A stretch of DNA of 64,000 nt from Dongia mobilis. GTDB taxonomy: Bacteria > Pseudomonadota > Alphaproteobacteria > Dongiales > Dongiaceae. Below, one piece after another: positions 30,416 through 41,045 of this stretch. Both the position numbers and the translations under genes were made by a program. Location of the stretch: positions 186,001-250,000 of the forward strand of contig NZ_SNYW01000010.1 in assembly GCF_004363235.1 (NCBI RefSeq), read 5' to 3'. The notes beneath the pieces were generated by a model, which saw only the letters and a list, made by a program, of their open reading frames with translations, was not told the origin of the DNA and searched no databases. Position 1 is the first letter of the stretch; the number at the start of each line of letters is the position of its first letter.

Positions 30416-31662
30416 GCACGACCGAGCTTCCCCTCCCGACCTTCGCCGATATCGAAGCCGCCGCTGCCCGCATCCTGGGCGAGGTGGTCCGCACCCCCGC
30501 CGTCGCGGCACCGCGCCTCGCCCAGCAATTCGGCCTTGCCGGGCTGTGGCTGAAGCTGGAGAGCCAGCAATTCACCGGCTCGTTCAAGGATCGCGGCTCG
30601 CTCAACAAGCTGAAGAGCCTGACGCCGGAGGAGGCGCGGCGCGGCGTCATCGCCATGTCGGCCGGCAACCACGCCCAGGGTGTCGCCTACCACGCCCAGC
30701 GACTCGGCATCCCGGCGACCATCGTGATGCCGGAAGGCACCCCCTTCACCAAGGCCGAACGCACCGCGGCGCTGGGCGCCCGGGTGGTGCTGCAGGGCGA
30801 TACCATCGACGCCGCGGCGCTGCATGCGCGCGAACTCGCCAAGGCGCATGACCTCGTCTTCGTGCATCCCTATGACGACCCCCTCATTGTCGCGGGCCAA
30901 GGGACGATCGGCCTCGAATTGCTGGAGCAGGCGCCCGAGATCGACGTGCTGGTGGCGCCGATCGGCGGCGGCGGACTCATCGGCGGCATCGCCACGGCGC
31001 TGAAGGCAAGGCACCCGGAGATCGAGATCTATGGCGCCGAATGCCGCCTCTATCCCTCGATGCATCATGCCGTGAAGAAGCTGCCGCCCAACAATGGGGG
31101 CCAGACCCTGGCCGACGGTATCGCGGTCAAATCGCCGGGCGTGCTCACTCGCGCCATCGTCGAGAAGCACGTCAAGGACGTGCTCCTGCTGGAGGAAGAA
31201 CAGATCGAGGCCGCGGTCAACCTGCTGGTCGAGGTGCAACGCCTGGTGACCGAGGGGGCTGGCGCCACGGCGCTGGCCGCCATCGCCGCCTATCCCGAGC
31301 ATTTCCGCGGCCGGAAAGTGGCGGCAATCGTCTCGGGCGGCAATATCGATTCCCGCCTCCTGGCCCAGGTATTGATGCGCGGCCTGTTCCGCGATGGCCG
31401 CGTCGTCACGCTGCGCATCGAGATCTCCGACCAGCCGGGGGTGCTCGCCCTGGTTGCCAGGCTGATCGGCAGCACCGGCGGCAACATCATCGAGGTGCAT
31501 CACCAGCGCATGTTCTTCGACCTGCCGGCCAAGCGGGCCGAAATCGACGTGGTGATCGAGACCCGCAATGCCAGCCACGCCGAGGAGATCATCGCCGCCC
31601 TGGAAGGGGCCGGATTCGACACACGACGCCTGTCCAGCCGGTCAGATGACGTGCCGAACTGA
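30412..31662 (+). CDS. ilvA: Threonine dehydratase (threonine ammonia-lyase) with ACT domain
   Basis: Deaminates threonine (or serine) to 2-oxobutyrate. The 416 residues show the PLP lysine in FTGSFKDRGSLNKL, SAGNHAQGVAYHA, the phosphate loop IGGGGLIGG and EGAGATALAAIAA. A single ACT domain follows (about 335-405, RIEISDQPGVLALVARLIG), which gives allosteric control. The single ACT domain fits the TdcB/short IlvA class. It starts inside the end of the acylase gene (ATGA), so both are made from one transcript, though no metabolic link is evident. Confidence 0.93.
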   Translation: MSTTELPLPTFADIEAAAARILGEVVRTPAVAAPRLAQQFGLAGLWLKLESQQFTGSFKDRGSLNKLKSLTPEEARRGVIAMSAGNHAQGVAYHAQRLGIPATIVMPEGTPFTKAERTAALGARVVLQGDTIDAAALHARELAKAHDLVFVHPYDDPLIVAGQGTIGLELLEQAPEIDVLVAPIGGGGLIGGIATALKARHPEIEIYGAECRLYPSMHHAVKKLPPNNGGQTLADGIAVKSPGVLTRAIVEKHVKDVLLLEEEQIEAAVNLLVEVQRLVTEGAGATALAAIAAYPEHFRGRKVAAIVSGGNIDSRLLAQVLMRGLFRDGRVVTLRIEISDQPGVLALVARLIGSTGGNIIEVHHQRMFFDLPAKRAEIDVVIETRNASHAEEIIAALEGAGFDTRRLSSRSDDVPN

Positions 31663-31786
31663 AATCGTCGCAAAAAACGAAAAATCGGCAGCAATCCTAG
31701 CCCCTTGCCCCGAATCCTAAACCTTGTGTTAACTAAGATTGGCCATTTTGGGGTCGGCTGTTCATTGGGGCGGGTTCGGGCTATCC

Positions 31787-32647
31787 ATGCTGGTCATTGT
31801 CGGCGCCATCTTTGTCACTCTCTGTGTGCTTGTTCCGTATGCGGTGCATGGCGGCCATCTTGGTATTTTGTGGCAGCCCCTGGAATTCATTATCATTCTG
31901 GGCGCCGCAATCGGCGCCATGATCATCGGCAACACCAAGACCGGCCTGAAGGCCATCGGCAAAGGCGTCAAGCGCGCGATCAAGGGGCCGACCTACAAGA
32001 AAGAGCATTACGTCGAACTGCTCTCGGTGCTCTACCAGGTGTTTCGCCTGGCCAAGACGAAGGGCATGCTGGCTCTCGAGCAACATGTCGAGAAGCCGGA
32101 CGAAAGTACCCTCTTCGGCCAGTTCCCGAAGTTCCAGCACGACCATCACGCAGTGGAATTCCTGTGCGACTATCTGCGCATGATGACACTGGGGACCGAG
32201 AACCCGAATGAGGTCGAAACCCTGATCGATTCGGAACTCGAGACGCATCACGCCGAACTGCATGTCGGCAGCCACGGTATCCAGAGCATGGCAGACGCCC
32301 TGCCCGCTCTCGGCATTGTCGCCGCGGTGCTGGGCGTGATTCACACGATGGGATCGATCGATCAGCCGCCGATCATCCTGGGTGGATTGATCGGTGCCGC
32401 ACTGGTCGGCACGTTTTTCGGTGTCTTCGTCGCCTACGGCTTTGCCGGGCCGCTGGCCAATGCGATCGCCGGCGTCGATAATGCCGATGCCAAATACTAC
32501 CAGTGTATGAAGGCTGGGCTGCTGGCACATATGCAGGGCTATCCGCCGGCCGTCTCGGTCGAATTCGCCCGCAAGGTGCTGTGGTCGACCGAACGGCCGA
32601 GCTTCTACGAGGTCGAACAGGCGGTCAGCGCCCTGCCGGCGCCGTGA
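31787..32647 (+). CDS. motA: Flagellar motor stator protein MotA
   Basis: Inner-membrane stator subunit that drives flagellar rotation together with MotB. Membrane helices are visible near residues 1-18, 30-48, about 170-190 and about 200-220. Family segments are LWQPLEFIIILGAAIGAMI, the charged cytoplasmic loop, and the proline-containing PALGIVAAVLGVIHTMGSI with GTFFGVFVAYGFAGPLAN. The frame runs upstream to a TTG at 31739, but ATG 31787 gives 286 residues, the standard length, and the normal MotA start. motB follows 33 bases later. Confidence 0.95.
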   Translation: MLVIVGAIFVTLCVLVPYAVHGGHLGILWQPLEFIIILGAAIGAMIIGNTKTGLKAIGKGVKRAIKGPTYKKEHYVELLSVLYQVFRLAKTKGMLALEQHVEKPDESTLFGQFPKFQHDHHAVEFLCDYLRMMTLGTENPNEVETLIDSELETHHAELHVGSHGIQSMADALPALGIVAAVLGVIHTMGSIDQPPIILGGLIGAALVGTFFGVFVAYGFAGPLANAIAGVDNADAKYYQCMKAGLLAHMQGYPPAVSVEFARKVLWSTERPSFYEVEQAVSALPAP

Positions 32648-32680
32648 CGCGGCCCCCGGAAGTCATGAGAGGTCCTGGCC

Positions 32681-33661
32681 ATGGCGGCCGATGAAAGACC
32701 GATCATCATCAAGCGGATCAAGAAATCGGGCGGCGGCCATCACGGCGGTGCCTGGAAGGTCGCCTATGCCGATTTCGTCACCGCGATGATGGCCTTCTTC
32801 CTGCTGCTCTGGCTGCTCAGTTCCACGACCGAGGATCAGAAGAAGGGCCTTTCGGACTATTTCACGCCGACCATCGCCATTTCCGACCAATCCGCCACCG
32901 TCGCCGTGCTCGACGGCCAGCCGCAGGTTCTGGAAACCATGAGCGGGGCCGCCGCAGCCCAGGCCGATATCGAAGGCGATGACGAGGAATCTGTCGCCGG
33001 TGCCGGTGGCGAGGGCCCGGACAGCCAGACCGGACCGGAAGGCGCCACGCCAGTCGACGCGGAGCAGGCAGCAGAAGCCCTGCGCGCCGAGGAGGCACAG
33101 CGCTTCGAGCAGGTCAAGGAACAGATCCGGCAGGTGATCGACCAGACGCCGGAGCTTTCCGGATTGAAGGACAATCTGCAGATCGACCAGACGCCCGAGG
33201 GGCTGCGCATCCAACTGCTGGACAAGGAGAAGGAATCCATGTTCGCCTCCGGCAGCGCCACGCTGGAGGGGCGGAGCCAGCAATTGCTGGGCCTGGTCGC
33301 CCAGGCGGTCAAGGACATGCCCAACAAGCTGGCCATTTCCGGTCATACCGACGCGACCCCCTTCGTCACCAGCGATGGCCGCGGCAATTGGGAATTGTCC
33401 AGCGATCGAGCCAATGCCGCCAGGCGCGTCCTGGTTCAGGGCGGCGTCGCCCCCGCAAAGATCGCTACCGTCCAGGGCCGCGCCGAAACCGACCCCTTCA
33501 TCAAGGAAAATCCCAACGACCCGCAGAACCGCCGCATTTCCATCGTGTTGCTGAGCGACGTGCCGGCCGTTGCGCCGGCTCCTTCGACCGAGGCGCCGGC
33601 GCCTGCCGTTCCGGCCGGCCCGCCGGCCGAAATCATCCCGCCCAGCAATTCCGGCGGCTGA
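32681..33661 (+). CDS. motB: Flagellar motor stator protein MotB
   Basis: Stator partner of MotA. Of 326 residues, a basic N-terminus precedes the single membrane helix carrying the proton-binding Asp31 (AYADFVTAMMAFFLLLWLL). A plug and linker rich in Glu, Gly and Ala follow (about 95-145). Then comes the OmpA-like peptidoglycan-binding domain (about 190-300) with SGHTDATPF and NWELSSDRANAARRVL. The C-terminal tail is rich in Pro and Ala, which is longer than in enteric MotB. The TAIAS-type ion site with Asp suggests proton rather than sodium use, by family analogy. Confidence 0.95.
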   Translation: MAADERPIIIKRIKKSGGGHHGGAWKVAYADFVTAMMAFFLLLWLLSSTTEDQKKGLSDYFTPTIAISDQSATVAVLDGQPQVLETMSGAAAAQADIEGDDEESVAGAGGEGPDSQTGPEGATPVDAEQAAEALRAEEAQRFEQVKEQIRQVIDQTPELSGLKDNLQIDQTPEGLRIQLLDKEKESMFASGSATLEGRSQQLLGLVAQAVKDMPNKLAISGHTDATPFVTSDGRGNWELSSDRANAARRVLVQGGVAPAKIATVQGRAETDPFIKENPNDPQNRRISIVLLSDVPAVAPAPSTEAPAPAVPAGPPAEIIPPSNSGG

Positions 33662-33750
33662 CATTCGCGTGACCAGCGGCGAGCCGCCGGGGCATCACTT
33701 GCACGCGGCAGCCTGCCCTACCATATGTTGTTGCACGCGCCCACCGAGGA

Positions 33751-34335
33751 TTGACACCAGCATTGACCGAGCGCCGCCCCCCATCGATCGACCTAGCACC
33801 GCTCCAATCCGGCAGCGGACGCGCTGGCAACGGCGGCGGGCGGGACAGCCGTGATCACCGGGCTTCGCGCGGATTTGGCGCCGTGCCGGATTCCGATAGC
33901 CCCGATCTCGATTCCCCGGCACTCTATGACGGCATCCTGCTGCGGCGCTGTTGTGCGGCAATCCTCGATTTCGTGTTGGTCGGCATTCTATCCTTCGTTC
34001 TCTGGCTGGGTTCGTGCACCGCCGCGGTCTTCACCCTGGGCCTGCTCAGCATCCCCGCGTTCCTGGTAGCCCCCATCGTCATCCACGCCATCCTGGCAAC
34101 CTTCATGATCGCCGGTACGAACAATGGTACATGGGGCATGCGCGCCTTCGATCTCAGGGTGGCTACCGCCAACGGCCGTCCGATCGATACCGTTCAGGCT
34201 TTCCTGATGGTGGCGATGTTCCTGGCCAGCATCAGCATCTTCTTCCCCGTGCTGCTGCTCGGACTGTTTCTGGAGAAAAGCCGCCTGCTGCACGATCTGG
34301 TTGCCGGCACGGTGGTGATCCGCCGCCGCGGCTGA
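33751..34335 (+). CDS. RDD-domain membrane protein
   Basis: The RDD fold begins around residue 58 of the longest frame: YDGILLRRCCAAILDFVLVG, with the Arg and Asp that name the family. It has three membrane helices and WGMRAFDLRVATANG between the second and third. The end is LHDLVAGTVVIRRRG. The first 55 residues are low-complexity. The start is uncertain: TTG 33751 and TTG 33763 lie near a GAGGA box at 33746-33750, while GTG 33883 is closer to the domain. Function of RDD proteins is mostly unknown; transport is sometimes proposed. Confidence 0.8.
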   Translation: MTPALTERRPPSIDLAPLQSGSGRAGNGGGRDSRDHRASRGFGAVPDSDSPDLDSPALYDGILLRRCCAAILDFVLVGILSFVLWLGSCTAAVFTLGLLSIPAFLVAPIVIHAILATFMIAGTNNGTWGMRAFDLRVATANGRPIDTVQAFLMVAMFLASISIFFPVLLLGLFLEKSRLLHDLVAGTVVIRRRG

Positions 34336-34398
34336 TCGCACCCCCCTCCCCTTCGCAGCCCTCTGGCTCTCGGTTCTGCGCTGTCGTAGGATAATGCC

Positions 34399-35121
34399 AT
34401 GAGCGTCCAGAGCCGCAGCTTCCCGGTCAGCTTCATGGTGACGACGGAGGTACCGTGTCCCTATCTGCCTGATCGCATGGAGCGCAAGATCATCACCGAA
34501 CTCGCCGGCACACAGGTCGGCGAGATGTTCGAGTTGCTGTCCCGCGCCGGGTTCCGCCGCAGCCATTCCATCGCCTACCGCCCGGCCTGTGCGGCCTGCC
34601 AGGCCTGCGTCCCGGTACGGATCGACATCGCCGGTTTCCGGCCATCGCGCTCGATGCGCCGGGTCCTTGCCCGCAATGCCGGCCTGACGGCCGAGGTCCG
34701 GCCGGCGCATCCGACGCAGGAGCAGTACCAGCTGTTCAGCCAGTATCTGGAGATGCGCCACAATGACGGCGAGATGGTCGGCATGGGGCCGCAGGATTAT
34801 GCCAGCATGGTGGCCGACAGCCCGGTCGATACCCGGATGGTGGAATTCCGCGACCGTGCCCGCAACCTGATCGCCGCCTGCCTGACCGACTGGAGCAGCG
34901 ACGGCATCTCGGCGGTCTACAGCTTCTTCACCACCGACCGGCCGCAAAACAGCCTTGGCACCTATGTGGTGCTGCGCCTCCTCGATCTGGCCCGCCAGGC
35001 CCAGCTCCCCTATCTCTATCTCGGCTATTGGGTCGATGGCAGCCAGAAGATGGACTACAAGCGGCGGTTCCGCCCGCTGGAGCGGTACGGCCCGGACGGC
35101 TGGCAGCGGATCGAAAGCTAG
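34399..35121 (+). CDS. bpt: Aspartate/glutamate leucyltransferase (Bpt; arginyltransferase-like)
   Basis: Transfers an aminoacyl group from tRNA to N-terminal Asp or Glu of proteins, marking them for ClpAP degradation in the bacterial N-end rule. The 240 residues carry CPYLPDRMERKIIT, the cysteine motif YRPACAACQACVPVRID, a Gcn5-like C-terminal half with YSFF and the end PYLYLGYWVDGSQKMDYKRRFRP. These are hallmarks of the Ate1/Bpt family, and the length is normal. It is read alone on the plus strand between the RDD gene and the TRAP operon. Confidence 0.93.
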   Translation: MSVQSRSFPVSFMVTTEVPCPYLPDRMERKIITELAGTQVGEMFELLSRAGFRRSHSIAYRPACAACQACVPVRIDIAGFRPSRSMRRVLARNAGLTAEVRPAHPTQEQYQLFSQYLEMRHNDGEMVGMGPQDYASMVADSPVDTRMVEFRDRARNLIAACLTDWSSDGISAVYSFFTTDRPQNSLGTYVVLRLLDLARQAQLPYLYLGYWVDGSQKMDYKRRFRPLERYGPDGWQRIES

Positions 35122-35255
35122 GCTGCCGCAGGCTGGCCCGGTTCACCCTGGCGTCGCTTTTCTTGCCATTCAGGAACTGATAGCTTCCGCCGCATGTTGA
35201 AGGTGATTGCCGGCACGCGCCACGCGACGGCCGGAAGATTTATCGAGGACCATTC

Positions 35256-36383
35256 ATGCGACGTCGCCGTTTTCTGACCGGGGCCCTTACTGCCGGCGCC
35301 GCTGGCGCTGGTGCCGCGGCAATCGCCGGCAGCTATCCCAGACCCGCCCTCGCCCAGAGCCGCATCGAATGGCGCATGGTCACGGCCTGGCCGAAGGGTC
35401 TGCCCGGCCTTGGTTCCAGCGCCGAGCGACTGGCCGAGCGCATCGGCCAGCTCTCCGCCGGTCGGCTGACGGTGAAGGTGTTCGCCGGCGGCGAACTTGT
35501 ATCGCCGCTGCAGGGTCTGGCCGCCGTTTCCCAAGGCATGGCCGAGATGGCCCATGACTTTGCCCTCTACCATATCGGCCAGTTGCCAGCGGCCGGCTTC
35601 TTCAGCGCCGTGCCCTTCGGCCTGACACCGGCCGAGTTCAATGGCTGGATCAATTTCGGCGGCGGTCAGGAATTATGGGACGAACTTTATGATTCCGTCG
35701 GCGCCAAGCCGTTCCTGGCCGGCAATACCGGCGTCCAGATGGGCGGCTGGTTCCTTGACGAGGTGAATGACGTCGCCGACCTCAAGGGCCGCCGCTTCAG
35801 CATTCCCGGCTATGGCGGCGACGCCCTGAAGAAGCTCGGCGTCGAGACGGTGACGCTTTCCAGCGGCGAATTGTTCGGCCGGCTGCAGGACCGCAGCATC
35901 GACGGTGCCGAGTGGATCGGCCCCTATAACGACCTATCCCTCGGCCTCTACAAGATCACCAAGCTCTATTACTGGCCGGGATTCCAGGAGCCCGGTACCG
36001 GCCTCGAATGCGTCGTCGACAAGGCCAAATTTGCGGCCCTGCCGGACGATCTGCGCCAGATCGTGGCGGCTGCCTGCCAGGCGGAGAACGACCTGACCTC
36101 GGCGGAATACAGCGGCCGCAGCCCCGGCGCCCTCGCCACCCTGGTCAACGAACACGGGGTGAAGCTGAAGAAATTCTCGCGCGACCTGCTGATGGCCTTC
36201 GGGTCGGCGGCGAGTGACGTTGTCGGCGAAGTGCTCGAGGGCGGCGACGATATCACCAGGCGCATCGTCACCTCCTATCTGCGCCACCGCAAATCCGCCC
36301 TGGTCTGGAGCCGGATCACCGATGGCGGCTATTTGGCCGCGCGCGACCTCGGCTTCCGCTTCCCCGACGGTTCCACGTCCTGA
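35256..36383 (+). CDS. dctP: TRAP transporter substrate-binding protein (DctP family, TakP-like)
   Basis: Periplasmic binding protein of a TRAP importer. A twin-arginine signal (RRRRFLTGALTAG, cleavage after PALAQ, about residue 34) indicates export in folded form. WRMVTAWPKGLPGLG, the substrate-Arg region GVQMGGWFLDEVNDVADLKG, and DGAEWIGPYNDLSLGLYK match the subgroup that includes the alpha-keto-acid binder TakP. It is followed by lysE-like, dctQ and dctM. A second, similar binder is at 39582-40676 on the other strand. The ligand is probably an organic acid; I cannot narrow it further. Confidence 0.92.
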   Translation: MRRRRFLTGALTAGAAGAGAAAIAGSYPRPALAQSRIEWRMVTAWPKGLPGLGSSAERLAERIGQLSAGRLTVKVFAGGELVSPLQGLAAVSQGMAEMAHDFALYHIGQLPAAGFFSAVPFGLTPAEFNGWINFGGGQELWDELYDSVGAKPFLAGNTGVQMGGWFLDEVNDVADLKGRRFSIPGYGGDALKKLGVETVTLSSGELFGRLQDRSIDGAEWIGPYNDLSLGLYKITKLYYWPGFQEPGTGLECVVDKAKFAALPDDLRQIVAAACQAENDLTSAEYSGRSPGALATLVNEHGVKLKKFSRDLLMAFGSAASDVVGEVLEGGDDITRRIVTSYLRHRKSALVWSRITDGGYLAARDLGFRFPDGSTS

Positions 36384-36399
36384 GCGGCCGCAGGCCGCT
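36383..36399 (+). terminator. Hairpin at the dctP stop codon, possible weak attenuator
   Basis: AGCGGCC (36383-36389) and GGCCGCT (36393-36399) form a 7-bp stem with a GCA loop, starting at the last base of the stop codon. Only two T follow. It could reduce read-through into the downstream genes or protect the dctP mRNA end; evidence is structural only. Confidence 0.3.
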
Positions 36400-36471
36400 T
36401 CCCCGATCGGGATTGCCAACCCCGGCCGGCTGTGGCTTGGTGCCCCTCACGGGGCATGGGCGAGGTGCGCG

Positions 36472-37098
36472 ATGGCTTGGGAAACATGGGCGGCCTTTAC
36501 GGCGGCAACCACAATTCTGCTGGTGATCCCCGGCCCCACCATCCTGCTGGTCGTTTCCTATGCCCTGGGCCAGGGCTGGCGCAGCGCCCTCCCCATGGCG
36601 ATCGGCGTCGCCATGGGCGATTTCACCGCCATGACCGTTTCGCTTCTGGGCCTGGGCGCCCTGCTCGCCACGTCGGCGACGATCTTCACTGCCCTGAAAT
36701 GGGTCGGCGCCGCCTATCTGGTCTGGCTCGGCATTAAATTGTGGCGGGCTGGCGGCACCCTCCAGGCCAGCCCGCGCAGCGACCGGGCGACCGCCCTGAA
36801 GATGGTTGGGCATGCCTGGATCGTGACGGCCCTCAACCCCAAGGGGATCACCTTCTTCGTCGCCTTCCTGCCACAATTCATCAATCCGACCGCACCCTTC
36901 CTGACGCAGATGATCATTTTTGAGGCAACGTTCCTGGTACTCGCCTTTGCCAACGTGCTGGTCTACGCCCTGGTCGCCTCGCGGGCGCGGGCGGCAATCC
37001 GCAACCAGAGCCTGATCCGCACGGTCAACCGGGTCGGCGGCAGCCTTCTGATCGGTGCCGGCATCCTGACAGTCAGCCTGCGCGGCAGCCAGGGTTGA
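36472..37098 (+). CDS. LysE-family translocator (RhtB-like amino acid exporter)
   Basis: A 208-residue inner-membrane protein with six hydrophobic helices. The LysE/RhtB signature is IPGPTILLVVSYALGQGWRSAL, then GDFTAMTVSLLGLGALL, KWVGAAYLVWLGIKLWR, and LNPKGITFFVAFLPQFI. Such proteins export amino acids. The frame is open upstream to 36214, but that part overlaps dctP and is non-homologous. ATG 36472 has a GAGG box about eight bases before it. Its position between dctP and dctQ, on the same strand, is unusual for a TRAP operon. Confidence 0.9.
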   Translation: MAWETWAAFTAATTILLVIPGPTILLVVSYALGQGWRSALPMAIGVAMGDFTAMTVSLLGLGALLATSATIFTALKWVGAAYLVWLGIKLWRAGGTLQASPRSDRATALKMVGHAWIVTALNPKGITFFVAFLPQFINPTAPFLTQMIIFEATFLVLAFANVLVYALVASRARAAIRNQSLIRTVNRVGGSLLIGAGILTVSLRGSQG

Positions 37099-37244
37099 GC
37101 CGGTCGCCCGCGACACTTTCCTCGCCCGACTAAAGTCTCATCCGGCCGAGGACCTAAATCATTGCGCCAATTCAAGGCATTAGCTAGGTTCTAACCGAGG
37201 CTCAAGATGCGCCGCGAACGGCGCCGTTTCGGGAGGAAAGGGGC

Positions 37245-37832
37245 ATGCAGGCATTGCTCGCGGTCAGCCGCGGCATTGATGCCGTGACGGCTTTTGTCGG
37301 CCGCGCGGTCAAATGGCTCATCCTTGTCGCCGTACTGGTCAGCGCCGGCAACGCCATCATCCGCAAGGCGTTCGACACCAGTTCGAACGCCTGGCTGGAA
37401 CTGCAATGGTACCTGTTCGGCGCCGTCTTCATGCTGGCGGCGGCCTATACCCTGCAGAGGAACGAGCATATCCGCATCGACGTGCTCTCCAGCCGGCTCA
37501 GCAAGCGCACGCGCGACTGGATCGATCTTGTCTGCCACATCGTCTTCCTGCTGCCCTTCGTCGGCATGATGGTCTGGCTAAGCACGCCTTTCCTGATCGA
37601 TTCCTATGCCAGCCAGGAAATGTCGATGAACGCGGGCGGCCTCATCATCTGGCCGGCCAAGGCGATCATTCTGGCCGGGTTCATCCTGCTGCTCGCCCAG
37701 GCCTTCTCCGAGATCATCAAGCGTGCCGCGGTCATCGCCGGCCTGATCGACGAACCATACCCGCAGCATGCGGTGCCACCGCTGGTGCAGGAATCGATGG
37801 GCGGCGACCAGCACGGGGGGCGCGGCCGATGA
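37245..37832 (+). CDS. dctQ: TRAP transporter small permease (DctQ family)
   Basis: Small membrane subunit of the TRAP importer, 195 residues with four helices: VKWLILVAVLVSAGNAIIRK, LELQWYLFGAVFMLAAAY, LVCHIVFLLPFVGMMVWL and a last one near 135-160. The motif QRNEHIRIDVLSSRLS between helices two and three is typical for DctQ. A strong purine-rich box (GGGAGGAAAGGGG) precedes the ATG. Its stop overlaps dctM (ATGA), so both permease parts are co-translated. Confidence 0.93.
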   Translation: MQALLAVSRGIDAVTAFVGRAVKWLILVAVLVSAGNAIIRKAFDTSSNAWLELQWYLFGAVFMLAAAYTLQRNEHIRIDVLSSRLSKRTRDWIDLVCHIVFLLPFVGMMVWLSTPFLIDSYASQEMSMNAGGLIIWPAKAIILAGFILLLAQAFSEIIKRAAVIAGLIDEPYPQHAVPPLVQESMGGDQHGGRGR

Positions 37833-39517
37833 TCGAATTCATCGCCCACAACCTCGCCCCGATCATGTTCGCCTCCCTGGTGCTGTTCCTGATCCTGGGC
37901 TATCCCGTCGCCTTTGCGCTCGCCGCCAACGGCCTGTTTTTCTTTTTCATCGGGGTCGAGCTGGCGCCGCTCTCCAATGGCGAGATTACCCTGTCCTGGC
38001 CGCTCCTCCAGGCCTCGCCCGGGCGCCTGCTCGGCGTCATGAACAACGAGACGCTGCTGGCCATCCCGTTCTTCACCTTCATGGGCATCATATTGGAGAA
38101 ATCTAATATGGCGGAGGATCTGCTCGACACGGTCGGCCAGTTGTTCGGCCCGGTGCGCGGTGGCCTCGCCTATGCCGCCATCCTGGTGGGCGCCGTCCTG
38201 GCCGCCACGACCGGCGTGGTCGCCGCCTCGGTTATGGCGATGGGCCTCATCTCGCTGCCGATCATGCTGCGCTATGGCTATGACCGCTCGCTGGCGACCG
38301 GCGTCATTACGGCGTCGGGCACGCTGGCACAGATCATCCCGCCATCGCTTGTGCTGATCGTCCTTGCCGACCAGCTCGGTCGCTCGGTCGGCGACATGTA
38401 TGCCGGGGCGATCGTTCCCGGCCTCATTCTGACCGCACTCTATTGCGGCTACGTGCTGGTGATTTCCATCTTCCGTCCCGACGCCGCGCCGGCCTTGCCG
38501 AAGGAGGCGAGGACGCTGGGCAGCGGGACGGCTTCGCTGCTCGCCATGGTGGCCCTTGCGATCGTGATCGGCCTCGCCGCGCACCACCTGCTCGTGAATC
38601 GCATCGGCTCAGGCGCCGACATCTGGGCGGCGACGATCGCCGCCAGCGTCGCCTATGCCATCGCCCTGGCCAATCGCGCCTTCGGCCTCAACCTGCTGTC
38701 GCGCCTCGCGCAGCAGGTCATCATTACGCTGATCCCGCCGCTGGCCCTGATCTTCCTGGTCCTCGGCACCATCTTTCTCGGCATCGCGACACCGACCGAG
38801 GGTGGTGCGATGGGGGCGAGCGGCGCCCTGGTGATGGCGCTGGCCAAGCGTCGTTTGAGCTGGGACCTGCTGAAACAGGCGCTGGAATCGACGACCAAGC
38901 TGTCCTGCTTCGTGCTGTTCATCCTCATCGGCGCGCGCGTCTTCTCGCTGACCTTCTACGGTGTCAACGGCCATGTCTGGGTCGAGGAATTGATGTCGGG
39001 CCTGCCCGGCGGCGTCTGGGGCTTCCTGATCGCCGTCAACATCCTGGTCTTCATCCTGGGCTGCTTCATCGATTTCTTCGAAATCGCTTTCATCGTCATC
39101 CCGCTGCTGGCGCCGGTGGCGATCAATCTCGGCATCGACCCGATCTGGTTCGGCGTACTGCTGGCCATCAACATGCAGACCAGCTTCCTGACACCGCCCT
39201 TCGGCTTTGCTCTTTTCTACATGCGTTCGGTGGCGCCGACGGCGCCCTGGATCGACAAGGTCACCGGCCGGACCATCGCCGGCGTCAGGACAGAGGAAAT
39301 CTATCGCGGCGCGGTGGTGTTCATCGTGCTGCAGGCGATCATGGTCGCCGCCGCCCTGCTCTATCCCGACATGGTGCTGCACTACAAATCGGACCTGCCG
39401 ACCGTCGATCCCAACCAGATCGAAATCCTGATCCCACCCAGCGAGGGGCTGGGCGAACTGCCGGTGATCGAGGGACCGCCGCCGCTCGACCTGTCGCAGC
39501 CGCCGGATTTCAACTGA
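37829..39517 (+). CDS. dctM: TRAP transporter large permease (DctM family)
   Basis: The transport channel subunit, 562 residues, with at least 12 helices. Family segments are FFTFMGIILEKSNMAEDLLD, GVVAASVMAMGLISLPIMLRYGYDRSLATGVITASGTLAQIIPPS and LGCFIDFFEIAFIVIPLLAPV, then TSFLTPPFGFALFYMR. The C-terminus has an additional helix and a Pro-rich tail (IPPSEGLGELPV), which makes it longer than the usual 430 residues and typical for the TakP-type subgroup. The start is the ATG overlapping the dctQ stop. A strong bidirectional terminator follows. Confidence 0.94.
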   Translation: MIEFIAHNLAPIMFASLVLFLILGYPVAFALAANGLFFFFIGVELAPLSNGEITLSWPLLQASPGRLLGVMNNETLLAIPFFTFMGIILEKSNMAEDLLDTVGQLFGPVRGGLAYAAILVGAVLAATTGVVAASVMAMGLISLPIMLRYGYDRSLATGVITASGTLAQIIPPSLVLIVLADQLGRSVGDMYAGAIVPGLILTALYCGYVLVISIFRPDAAPALPKEARTLGSGTASLLAMVALAIVIGLAAHHLLVNRIGSGADIWAATIAASVAYAIALANRAFGLNLLSRLAQQVIITLIPPLALIFLVLGTIFLGIATPTEGGAMGASGALVMALAKRRLSWDLLKQALESTTKLSCFVLFILIGARVFSLTFYGVNGHVWVEELMSGLPGGVWGFLIAVNILVFILGCFIDFFEIAFIVIPLLAPVAINLGIDPIWFGVLLAINMQTSFLTPPFGFALFYMRSVAPTAPWIDKVTGRTIAGVRTEEIYRGAVVFIVLQAIMVAAALLYPDMVLHYKSDLPTVDPNQIEILIPPSEGLGELPVIEGPPPLDLSQPPDFN

Positions 39518-39528
39518 ACCGCCACGAA

Positions 39529-39558
39529 AAAGGCCCGGAACCAAGGTTCCGGGCCTTT
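39529..39558. terminator. Bidirectional intrinsic terminator between dctM and the second dctP
   Basis: AAAGGCCCGGAACC (39529-39542) and GGTTCCGGGCCTTT (39545-39558) form a perfect 14-bp stem with an AA loop, flanked by A and T runs on the two sides. It stands between converging genes and can stop transcription from both. Confidence 0.9.
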
Positions 39559-39581
39559 CGCACTTGGCGGCGAGAGAACGC

Positions 39582-41045
<1,464 letters not shown>

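Noticed and set aside
28091-30511. An 806-codon minus-strand frame opposite the penicillin-acylase gene
   Set aside because: The plus-strand frame has all Ntn-hydrolase motifs; the antisense product has biased composition and no domain.
31700-31786. A flagellar sigma-28 or sigma-54 promoter before motA
   Set aside because: TAAA and TTGGCC-like pieces occur, but spacing and matching to either consensus are poor.
36214-36471. An N-terminal extension of the LysE protein beginning inside dctP
   Set aside because: It overlaps dctP in another frame, lacks homology, and a ribosome-binding site precedes the ATG at 36472.
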